IMG/VR virus record: IMGVR_UViG_3300032116_001300 | Coordinates: 1 to 23,962 of that record | Source: a virus | DNA length: 23,962 nt | Direction: 5' to 3' (one strand) | Shown: positions 19,340-23,962 of the stretch, one piece after another | How positions within the stretch are numbered: the stretch's first letter is position 1 | Layout of the letters: each line of letters starts with the position of its first letter | Made by a program: the position numbers and the translations under genes | The notes under the pieces: generated by a model | The model's database searches: none | Told to the model about the DNA's origin: nothing | The model's input: the letters and a program-made list of their open reading frames with translations, nothing else

Positions 19340-19416
19340 GCCCTCTTACTCCAATTGGTAGAGAGGACGGTCTTAGAAGCCGTAAAGTCTCAGTTCGAAT
19401 CTGAGAGAGGGCACCA
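19340..19416 (+). tRNA. tRNA with Leu anticodon (TAG) on a class I body
   Basis: Acceptor GCCCTCT/AGAGGGC, anticodon stem ACGGT/GCCGT, loop CTTAGAA giving anticodon TAG (reads CUA/CUN), T-stem CTCAG/CTGAG, A73, CCA encoded. The variable loop is only about five nt (AAAGT), whereas bacterial tRNA-Leu has a long variable arm, as does the Leu(TAA) gene at 22336 in this same array. The D arm is also irregular, with a 3-bp CTC/GAG stem. Confidence 0.85.
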
Positions 19417-19427
19417 AATGTTTTTAT

Positions 19428-19502
19428 GCGCCTTTAGTAAAATGGATATTACAGTAGGCTACGAACCTACGAGTGGGAGTTCGATTCTCTCAGGGCGCAC
19501 CA
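19428..19502 (+). tRNA. tRNA-Arg (ACG)
   Basis: Acceptor GCGCCTT/AGGGCGC, anticodon stem GTAGG/CCTAC, loop CTACGAA, A73, CCA encoded. The ACG anticodon needs host TadA to form inosine for full CGN reading. Confidence 0.93.
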
Positions 19503-19508
19503 AGTTAT

Positions 19509-19598
19509 GGAAGTGTGGTCGAGTCTGGTTTATGGCAACAGTCTTGAAAACTGTCGAACAGAAATGTTCCGTGAGTTCGAATCTCACCGCTTCCGCCA
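19509..19598 (+). tRNA. tRNA-Ser (TGA)
   Basis: Class II with long variable arm, 90 nt. Acceptor GGAAGTG/CGCTTCC, anticodon stem ACAGT/ACTGT, loop CTTGAAA, G73, CCA encoded. Confidence 0.93.
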
Positions 19599-19605
19599 AA
19601 ATTAT

Positions 19606-19693
19606 AGAGAGTTGGGTGAGTGGTTAAACCAGCAGTTTGCTAAACTGTCATTGCGAAAGCGGTGCATGAGTTCGAATCTCATACTCTCTGCCA
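19606..19693 (+). tRNA. tRNA-Ser (GCT)
   Basis: Class II, 88 nt. Acceptor AGAGAGT/ACTCTCT, anticodon stem GCAGT/ACTGT, loop TTGCTAA, G73, CCA encoded. Confidence 0.93.
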
Positions 19694-19702
19694 AAAATGT
19701 TG

Positions 19703-19731
19703 TTGACAGAAAATGTTTAGAGTGTTATACT
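19703..19731 (+). promoter_or_regulatory. internal sigma70 promoter in the tRNA array
   Basis: TTGACA at 19703-19708 and TATACT at 19726-19731, 17-nt spacer, preceded by GTTGTTGAC but without the AACAAC arm. Start near 19738, 17 nt before tRNA-Glu. Confidence 0.85.
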
Positions 19732-19754
19732 CTATTCATAGATTAAAAAAGTAT

Positions 19755-19830
19755 GCACGATTCGTCTATCGGTTTAGGACACCGCCCTTTCACGGCGGGA
19801 AGAGGGGTTCGATTCCCCTATCGTGTACCA
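19755..19830 (+). tRNA. tRNA-Glu (TTC)
   Basis: Acceptor GCACGAT/ATCGTGT (G-U at 1:72), anticodon stem CCGCC/GGCGG, loop CTTTCAC, A73, CCA encoded. Confidence 0.93.
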
Positions 19831-19845
19831 TGAGTTTAGTATTTT

Positions 19846-19930
19846 GGAGATACGGCAAAGTTGGAGAGTTGCGGCAGACTGTAAATCTGTTCTTTCGGGT
19901 GAGTAGGTTCGAATCTTACTGTCTCCACCA
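19846..19930 (+). tRNA. tRNA-Tyr (GTA)
   Basis: Class II, 85 nt. Acceptor GGAGATA/TGTCTCC, anticodon stem GCAGA/TCTGT, loop CTGTAAA, A73, CCA encoded. Confidence 0.93.
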
Positions 19931-19939
19931 AGTTTTTTA

Positions 19940-20014
19940 GGTGCGTTCGTATAGAGGTTATTACTGCGGATTGTCTATCCGCTTACGGGAGTTCGATTCT
20001 CCCACGCATCGCCA
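19940..20014 (+). tRNA. tRNA-Asp (GTC)
   Basis: Acceptor GGTGCGT/ACGCATC, anticodon stem GCGGA/TCCGC, loop TTGTCTA, G73 as expected for Asp, CCA encoded. Confidence 0.93.
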
Positions 20015-20023
20015 AGTTTTTAT

Positions 20024-20100
20024 GTGAGTGTGCCGCTGAATGGTTAGGCTACGGATTGCAAATCCGTTCTATGCAGGTTCGAGTCCTGTCACTCACTCCA
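20024..20100 (+). tRNA. tRNA-Cys (GCA)
   Basis: Acceptor GTGAGTG/CACTCAC, anticodon stem ACGGA/TCCGT, loop TTGCAAA, T73 as expected for Cys, CCA encoded. Confidence 0.93.
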
Positions 20101-20113
20101 AGATATATAATAT

Positions 20114-20187
20114 AGCGGGTAGGGCGGTCACCACACCGGTCTCATAAGCCAGGTGCATCGTTGGTTCGAATCCAACACCCGCTTCCA
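20114..20187 (+). tRNA. tRNA-Met-like (CAT), second
   Basis: Acceptor AGCGGGT/ACCCGCT, T73, CCA encoded; loop CTCATAA typical of Met. The anticodon stem CCGGT/GCCAG has a C-A mismatch, the D arm is irregular, and T73 is unusual for Met or Ile2 (normally A73). A1-U72 pairing argues against a normal initiator. Charging identity is uncertain. Confidence 0.82.
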
Positions 20188-20194
20188 ATTTTAT

Positions 20195-20273
20195 TCCGAG
20201 AAACCCGAGCAAGGTGCATGGGCGTGACTGTTAATCACTGGTTAGAAGAGTTCGATCCTCTTACTCGGAGCCA
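20195..20273 (+). tRNA. tRNA-Asn (GTT)
   Basis: Acceptor TCCGAGA/ACTCGGA with A-A mismatch at 7:66, D stem CCC/GGG with an enlarged loop, anticodon loop CTGTTAA, G73 as expected for Asn, CCA encoded. At 79 nt it is long for class I, because of the D loop. Confidence 0.85.
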
Positions 20274-20287
20274 TTACAAAGAAGAAT

Positions 20288-21031
20288 ATGAAAAAAATAA
20301 TCTTATCTCTAATCCTATTGACTTGTTTGAGTGCTAATGCTATTACAGTTTACGCATACAACATCACAAAACAATATCCGATTGTTGATGCTGAAATTGA
20401 TAAAATGAGACCAATAGCAAGCATTACGAAACTGATGACTGCATTGGTGTTACTTGAGAGTGGAGTTTCATTGGATGAGAAAGTTCCATATAAAGGAATG
20501 TTCTATTCACACAAGAAATTCACTAGAGAAGAATTGTTGAATTTAATGTTAGTCAAAAGTGACAACAGAGCCGCAGAAGCATTAGCAGAAAGCATGGGTG
20601 GTAAATTGTGGACAGTTTATCAAATGAATAAACGTGCAATTATGCTTCAAATGTACGATACAAAATTTGATGATGTATCTGGTCTGAGTGCAAAGAACAT
20701 TAGTACCGCAAAAGATTTAGTTATCATGTTGACAGATGCGTACAGGCATGATAAGATACGTGATATATCTGCATTGAGTAGATACGATTTGAAAGTCGTA
20801 GATAAGAAGAATAGAGAGAAACACATTCCAGTCAATAACACTAACGTGAAGTTGATGAACAAATATGATATCATTGAAGTATCTAAAACTGGCACAACGA
20901 ATGCGGCTGGTAAGTGTCTTGTGATGATCGTACATAAGAATGGTGAACAGTATGCTATTGTTATTCTCGGAGGCACAACAAGAGCCGATGTGGATAACTT
21001 AGCAAAGAATATAATGGAGAAGATAATTTAA
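20288..21031 (+). CDS. D-alanyl-D-alanine carboxypeptidase/endopeptidase (peptidase S11)
   Basis: A 247-aa penicillin-binding-protein-type serine peptidase with a signal peptide (residues 1-18, cleavage after SANA), so it acts on peptidoglycan in the periplasm. All three active-site motifs are present: SITK (Ser45, Lys48), SDN (91-93) and KTG (200-202). The single-domain size without a C-terminal membrane anchor is nearest PBP7/DacC-type DD-endo/carboxypeptidases. It lies between tRNA-Asn and tRNA-Thr, inside the tRNA array, with only a weak AAGAAG ribosome-binding site. Base composition looks like its phage neighbours. It may trim peptides to alter cross-linking during infection or help lysis. 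Whether it is an endopeptidase or carboxypeptidase cannot be decided here. Confidence 0.88.
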   Translation: MKKIILSLILLTCLSANAITVYAYNITKQYPIVDAEIDKMRPIASITKLMTALVLLESGVSLDEKVPYKGMFYSHKKFTREELLNLMLVKSDNRAAEALAESMGGKLWTVYQMNKRAIMLQMYDTKFDDVSGLSAKNISTAKDLVIMLTDAYRHDKIRDISALSRYDLKVVDKKNREKHIPVNNTNVKLMNKYDIIEVSKTGTTNAAGKCLVMIVHKNGEQYAIVILGGTTRADVDNLAKNIMEKII

Positions 21032-21037
21032 GTTTTA

Positions 21038-21111
21038 GCCCTATTAGTATAATGGCATTACACCTGTTTTGTAATCAGGTTACGGCAGTTCGATTCTGTC
21101 ATGGGGCACCA
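21038..21111 (+). tRNA. tRNA-Thr (TGT)
   Basis: Acceptor GCCCTAT/ATGGGGC, anticodon loop TTTGTAA, stem CCTGT/TCAGG with a U-U mismatch next to the loop, A73, CCA encoded. Confidence 0.9.
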
Positions 21112-21121
21112 GTATAAATAT

Positions 21122-21198
<77 letters not shown>

Positions 21199-21209
21199 AA
21201 TATAATAAT

Positions 21210-21284
21210 GGGGGATTGGCGTAATTGGGAACGCAATTGCTTTGCAAGCAATAGTCAAGAGTTCGAATCTCTTATTCTCCACCA
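21210..21284 (+). tRNA. tRNA-Ala (TGC)
   Basis: Acceptor GGGGGAT/ATTCTCC with G-U at 3:70, the main identity element for alanine; anticodon stem ATTGC/GCAAT, loop TTTGCAA, A73, CCA encoded. Confidence 0.93.
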
Positions 21285-21305
21285 TATAAGAAATGAAAGT
21301 ATAGA

Positions 21306-21752
21306 ATGTTATATCTAATAAAATCGTTTACTGATAGTGTAATGAGTATGTTAAGTGAAGACCCTGTGCGTCCTCATATTCCACATGTTGACAGAGTTGG
21401 TGACAACAAAGATATCTTTGTGTTACGTGACGAAAATGAACAAGTGAAAGCAATCACATGCGTAAGTTATCAAACAGAAATTCCAACAAAAGAAACTGAA
21501 TTGTTTCAGATTTCATCTGAACCGATTGTTGCAATATTTTATACCATTTGGAGTTATGCTCCAGGTGCAGGTCGCACATTAATTTTTGATGCTGTTAAAC
21601 ACATCAAAGAAAACAAACCAGAGATTCAAAGATACGTTACGCTGAGTCCTAAGACTGAAATGGCTAAACGTTTTCATATGCGTAATGGTGCAGTTGTTTT
21701 TAGAGAGAATGACGATACAGTTAACTACGAATATCATAGGGTGATTTTATGA
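21306..21752 (+). CDS. GNAT-fold acetyltransferase-like protein
   Basis: A 148-aa protein with a GNAT-like order: N-terminal helix, strand KDIFVLRDENEQVKAITCVS, then IVAIFYTIWSYAPGAGRTLI leading into the helix FDAVKHIKENKP; PGAGRTL resembles the acetyl-CoA pyrophosphate loop (Q/RxxGxG/A). The end, LSPKTEMAKRFHMRNGAVVF, is the usual 'h-x-x-N/K-x-x-A-x-x-h-h-x-x-x-G' GNAT helix. Such proteins recur in cyanophage-like genomes. Substrate unknown. It lies within the tRNA array; AATGAAAG is the only ribosome-binding candidate. Overlaps the next gene as ATGA. Confidence 0.65.
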   Translation: MLYLIKSFTDSVMSMLSEDPVRPHIPHVDRVGDNKDIFVLRDENEQVKAITCVSYQTEIPTKETELFQISSEPIVAIFYTIWSYAPGAGRTLIFDAVKHIKENKPEIQRYVTLSPKTEMAKRFHMRNGAVVFRENDDTVNYEYHRVIL

Positions 21753-22051
21753 GTGATGGTGGAAAAGGAAGCGCACCACGTCCATTTAGCGTAAGTCAGG
21801 AAGAATACGCAAATCGATTTGATGCCATCTTTAAAAAGAATATCAAATCGGCTGAAGAAATTCATTCCGATAAAGGATATGAATTGGGAACCAAAGAAGG
21901 CTATGAAGCATTCAATAAGAAACGCCAAGATGCGTTAGACAAGTTACATACTGCTAATGAAGAATTAGGATTGTATGATGATGAGTATGATGCAATTCAT
22001 AAGTACAATGAAGAAACCAAAGAAGTTAAGTTCAGACAATTAAACAAATAA
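21749..22051 (+). CDS. conserved phage hypothetical protein (100 aa)
   Basis: A 100-aa charged helical protein. Its start, MSDGGKGSAPRPFSVSQEEY then ANRFDAIF, is a conserved opening I associate with small phage proteins (GGKGS-x-PRP-x-S-V). The rest is Lys/Glu-rich with likely coiled-coil character (KRQDALDKLHTANEEL). Function unknown. ATGA-coupled to the GNAT-like gene; the stop is 1 nt before tRNA-Trp. Confidence 0.7.
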   Translation: MSDGGKGSAPRPFSVSQEEYANRFDAIFKKNIKSAEEIHSDKGYELGTKEGYEAFNKKRQDALDKLHTANEELGLYDDEYDAIHKYNEETKEVKFRQLNK

Positions 22052-22052
22052 T

Positions 22053-22126
22053 TACTCACTGGTGTAATGGCAGCATCACGGTCTCCAAAACCGTTGGTCG
22101 GGGTTCGAGTCCCTGGTGGGTAGCCA
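22053..22126 (+). tRNA. tRNA-Trp (CCA)
   Basis: Acceptor TACTCAC/GTGGGTA, anticodon stem ACGGT/ACCGT, loop CTCCAAA, G73 as expected for Trp, CCA encoded. Confidence 0.92.
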
Positions 22127-22133
22127 AAAAAAT

Positions 22134-22207
22134 GCGGGGTTCGTATAGTGGTAATACCTTAGCCTTCCAAGCTAATGCTGAGAGTTCGATTCTCTTACCC
22201 CGCTCCA
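22134..22207 (+). tRNA. tRNA-Gly (TCC)
   Basis: Acceptor GCGGGGT/ACCCCGC, anticodon stem TTAGC/GCTAA, loop CTTCCAA, T73 as expected for Gly, CCA encoded. Confidence 0.93.
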
Positions 22208-22208
22208 C

Positions 22209-22237
22209 TTGACAAGATAGAAAATGTAGACTATACT
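22209..22237 (+). promoter_or_regulatory. internal sigma70 promoter before the last tRNAs
   Basis: TTGACA at 22209-22214 and TATACT at 22232-22237, 17-nt spacer. Start near 22244. It would transcribe tRNA-Arg, tRNA-Leu and the heptose module behind them, as no terminator follows. Confidence 0.85.
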
Positions 22238-22256
22238 ACGTGTATAGAAATTAATT

Positions 22257-22331
22257 CTGGCGTTCGTTCAACGGATAGGACATGATTCTTCTAAAGTCAT
22301 TATGGGGGTTCGATTCCCTCACGCCGGACCA
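22257..22331 (+). tRNA. tRNA-Arg (TCT)
   Basis: Acceptor CTGGCGT/ACGCCGG, anticodon stem TGATT/AGTCA, loop CTTCTAA, A73, CCA encoded. Reads AGA/AGG. Confidence 0.91.
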
Positions 22332-22335
22332 GTTA

Positions 22336-22422
22336 GCGAGTATGGTGAAATTGGTAGACACAAGAGACTTAAAATCTCTCGCTTTAAAAGGTGTGCCGGT
22401 TCGAGTCCGGCTACTCGCACCA
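22336..22422 (+). tRNA. tRNA-Leu (TAA)
   Basis: Class II with the long variable arm usual for leucine, 87 nt. Acceptor GCGAGTA/TACTCGC, anticodon stem AGAGA/TCTCT, loop CTTAAAA, A73, CCA encoded. Last tRNA; the heptose module begins 11 nt later. Confidence 0.94.
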
Positions 22423-22433
22423 TATATAAATGT

Positions 22434-22835
22434 ATGATGAAAATTATAGTAAACGGATCATTTGATATTGTACATCTAGGACACTTGCGATTATTGCAGT
22501 ATGCAAAATCTTATCCTAGCGCATACGTGTACGTGCTTACTGATAGCGACAGACGCATCAAAGAATTAAAAGGTGCAGATAGACCAATCAATACCGAGTA
22601 TGAACGTACATCATTATTATTCGCACTTAAATACGTAGATAGAGTAGATGTGTTTGATACCGATGAAGAATTGATAAACTTGATTCGTGACTATAAGCCT
22701 GATATAATGGTTAAAGGAAGTGACTACAGAAACACACCGATCATTGGTGCCGAATTCTGTAAAGAAATTAAATTTTATGACAGACTTGAACAGTACTCAA
22801 CCACAAACAAAATTCAAGATATTGCTACTCGGTGA
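22434..22835 (+). CDS. HldE C-terminal-type sugar-phosphate nucleotidyltransferase
   Basis: A 133-aa nucleotidyltransferase matching the adenylyltransferase half of HldE/RfaE, which joins heptose-1-phosphate to AMP. Motifs: GSFDIVHLGH (the HxGH signature), IKELKGADRPINTEYER, VDVFDTDEELINLI, PDIMVKGSDYR, and EQYSTTNKIQ at the end; all are in the order of the HldE family. Start is ATG 22434 or ATG 22437 (MMKIIVNG). The frame is open further upstream only through the tRNA-Leu gene. Its last 59 nt overlap the kinase gene in another frame. In the usual HldE the two activities are fused with the kinase first; here they are separate and in reverse order. Confidence 0.87.
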   Translation: MMKIIVNGSFDIVHLGHLRLLQYAKSYPSAYVYVLTDSDRRIKELKGADRPINTEYERTSLLFALKYVDRVDVFDTDEELINLIRDYKPDIMVKGSDYRNTPIIGAEFCKEIKFYDRLEQYSTTNKIQDIATR

Positions 22836-23568
22836 TTCTTGCATAGATGTTTATCAATATGGAACAATCGACAGATTGAGTCCAGAAGCACCAATTCCCG
22901 TAATCAAACTAACACGAAAAGAAACCAGACTTGGTATGGCACGAAATGTCCATAGCAATCTGTACAAACTCGGCTGTGACACAACGATAATTTCAAATCA
23001 AGCGGCAGGTGTCAATGGCGAACCAAGAATCACAAAGACTAGAATCATAGACGAAAAGTCTGGATATCAAATCGTCAGAATAGATGAAGAGCCAAAGATA
23101 GAGCCGTGGAATGGAATTGTAGATACCGAAGGTTATGATGCTGTTGTTATATCTGATTACAACAAAGGCTTTTTAACTTATGAGCATATCCAAAATCTGA
23201 TTCACGATTTTAATGGACCAGTTTTTATCGATACGAAGAAAAGAAACTTAGAAGCATTCAATGGTGCTTTTGTTAAAATCAACGAAAAAGAATTTGAAGC
23301 GGCTGAGTCATATGCATGGGATATGATTGTAACATTGGGTGCCGATGGCGCAATGCTACGTAGTGAACATGTCAATACAAATTACCCAACAAAAAAAGTT
23401 GATGTTCTTGATGTGTGTGGTGCAGGCGATACATTCTTAGCCGCATTAGCTTATCAATATCTTGTGACGAATAGCATTGATGATGCAATCAAATTTGCAA
23501 ATAAAGCATCGTCAATTACAGTACAGCATGTGGGTAATTATGCACCCACACTAAAGGAGATACAATGA
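22777..23568 (+). CDS. HldE N-terminal-type sugar kinase (PfkB family)
   Basis: A 263-aa PfkB/ribokinase-type kinase matching the heptose-7-phosphate kinase half of HldE: ILLLGDSCIDVYQYGTIDRL then SPEAPIPVIKLTRKETRLGM and ARNVHSNLYKLGC at the N-terminus, DYNKGFL (about 132-138), and VCGAGDTFLA with the catalytic Asp and anion hole in the last third. Somewhat shorter than the usual domain of about 310-320 aa. I chose ATG 22777; the longer frame from GTG 22720 adds residues unlike the family. Operon with the nucleotidyltransferase before and the cupin after (4-nt overlap). Product with its partner would be an ADP-heptose or a similar nucleotide sugar. Confidence 0.85.
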   Translation: MTDLNSTQPQTKFKILLLGDSCIDVYQYGTIDRLSPEAPIPVIKLTRKETRLGMARNVHSNLYKLGCDTTIISNQAAGVNGEPRITKTRIIDEKSGYQIVRIDEEPKIEPWNGIVDTEGYDAVVISDYNKGFLTYEHIQNLIHDFNGPVFIDTKKRNLEAFNGAFVKINEKEFEAAESYAWDMIVTLGADGAMLRSEHVNTNYPTKKVDVLDVCGAGDTFLAALAYQYLVTNSIDDAIKFANKASSITVQHVGNYAPTLKEIQ

Positions 23569-23921
23569 GATTAGAAGGCTTTGTTGAAAAAGGTTGGGGG
23601 CACGAATTCATTTTTGCAACCAATGATAAGTATTGCGGTAAGCTGTTGAAGTTTAACACAGGCGCAAAATTCAGTATGCACTTTCATGCACACAAAGATG
23701 AAACATGGTATGTCTTGAATGGCAAGTTTGAAGTTAAGTACATTCAGACTAAAGATGCTAGTATGCGTAACACAATTCTGAATGAGGGTGACGTTTGGCG
23801 CAATGAGCCACTAGAACCACATCAAGTGATTTGCTTAGAAGAAGGCACAATCATTGAAGTGTCTACTCCAGATTCCGTTGAAGACAATTATAGAGTTCTT
23901 CCTGGAGATTCTCAGAAATGA
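23565..23921 (+). CDS. cupin-fold sugar-processing protein
   Basis: A 118-aa single-domain cupin: GWGHEFIFATNDKYCGKLLK, FNTGAKFSMHFHAHKDETWY (metal ligands His in MHFHAHKDE), VLNGKFEV, EGDVWRNEPLEPHQVICLE (late His) and EVSTPDSVEDNYRVLPGD. The pattern is near the C-terminal domain of mannose-6-phosphate isomerase/GDP-mannose pyrophosphorylase and similar sugar isomerase cupins. Its place between the heptose kinase and the epimerase suggests isomerisation or binding of a sugar phosphate in the same pathway. It overlaps both neighbours by 4 nt (ATGA). Confidence 0.78.
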   Translation: MRLEGFVEKGWGHEFIFATNDKYCGKLLKFNTGAKFSMHFHAHKDETWYVLNGKFEVKYIQTKDASMRNTILNEGDVWRNEPLEPHQVICLEEGTIIEVSTPDSVEDNYRVLPGDSQK

Positions 23922-23962
23922 AAATTCTTCTGACGGGTCACAAAGGTTTCATCGGTAGTCAT
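23918..23962 (+). CDS. NAD(P)-dependent sugar epimerase/dehydratase (3' end outside window)
   Basis: Only 15 codons are visible: MKILLTGHKGFIGSH. The TGxxGFIG motif is the Rossmann nucleotide-binding loop of extended short-chain dehydrogenases such as nucleotide-sugar epimerases. Next to heptose kinase and adenylyltransferase genes, an HldD-like epimerase or GDP-fucose-synthase-like enzyme is likely; the visible part cannot tell which. Confidence 0.8.
   Translation, partial: MKILLTGHKGFIGSH

Noticed and set aside
18784-19940. Several open frames of 68-90 codons on both strands across the tRNA genes (for example 18784-18990 minus, 19070-19276, 19355-19627, 19713-19940 plus)
   Set aside because: They lie on tRNA cloverleafs, and their translations reflect tRNA sequence (such as GSNPIGHP or MDLNQRP from T-arms).
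21113-21120. Perfect T4 late box TATAAATA directly before tRNA-Pro
   Set aside because: Transcription would start inside the tRNA at about 21126. It could only serve the GNAT-like gene further down, and A+T-rich spacers between tRNAs give such matches by chance.
22425-22432. Near-late box TATAAATG before the nucleotidyltransferase
   Set aside because: It abuts the start codon, so the transcript would begin after the ATG.
22302-22433. 44-codon N-terminal extension of the nucleotidyltransferase
   Set aside because: It reads through tRNA-Leu; the family's usual start is near MKIIVNGSFD at 22434-22437.
22720-22776. GTG start that extends the kinase by 19 residues
   Set aside because: Added residues do not resemble the family and would lengthen the overlap with the nucleotidyltransferase to 116 nt.

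Overview
The window reads as part of the genome of a large, tailed, T4-like (myovirus-type) phage. Genes are dense and often overlap by 1-8 nt. It carries T4/cyanophage-type genes (T4-like RNase H, a DUF6433-like protein, a phage SH3-fold protein, a RuvC-like resolvase), T4-style late promoters (CATAAATA on the minus strand, CTAAATA on the plus strand), many strong sigma70-type promoters and a 23-gene tRNA array. No virion structural gene is present. Host clues point to a Gram-negative, probably betaproteobacterial (Burkholderiales-like freshwater) host: a BPSL0761-like small protein, LPS-directed enzymes, and a boxA element in the tRNA leader that matches proteobacterial rRNA-operon leaders.

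Layout. 1-5.8 kb, plus strand: the end of a RuvC-like resolvase, a ClpP-like protease with two glycosyltransferase-like genes and a membrane protein behind one sigma70 promoter, then an AbrB-like protein and conserved phage hypotheticals, a GH19 endolysin behind a late-type promoter, and a Lys/Pro-rich protein. 5.8-9.5 kb, minus strand: one late-type operon with a DUF4337 membrane protein, a Cys-rich secreted peptide, two paralogous 'DPIT' membrane proteins with a 50-aa membrane peptide between them, an LpxH-like phosphoesterase and a GT2 glycosyltransferase. 9.6-14.9 kb, plus: a GIY-YIG protein, a membrane protein with two tandem YcfJ-like exported proteins and a CxxC-less glutaredoxin, an SH3-fold protein, a 374-aa T4-like protein, RNase H, DUF6433 and others, ending at a clear intrinsic terminator. 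15.0-18.5 kb: small hypotheticals served by promoters of one repeated design, then a GC-rich apparently structured RNA and a MazG-like gene. 18.5-22.4 kb: a second structured RNA ending in a terminator, then 23 tRNAs covering every amino acid except Phe, interrupted by a DD-peptidase, a GNAT-like protein and a small hypothetical. 22.4 kb to the end: an ADP-heptose-type module (nucleotidyltransferase, sugar kinase, cupin, start of a Rossmann-fold epimerase).

How it fits together. A recurring theme is the host envelope: LpxH-like enzyme, GT2, two further glycosyltransferase-like proteins, heptose kinase and adenylyltransferase, cupin, epimerase, DD-peptidase, YcfJ-like exported proteins and endolysin. 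A second theme is translation: the tRNA array has its own promoter plus a boxB/boxA-like leader resembling an rRNA operon, and lies behind a bistable terminator/antiterminator RNA. Four promoters, including the tRNA promoter, share an inverted repeat (AACAAC, 13 nt, GTTGTT) in a fixed position overlapping the -35 box, suggesting one common regulator. These functional links are inferred from sequence only.
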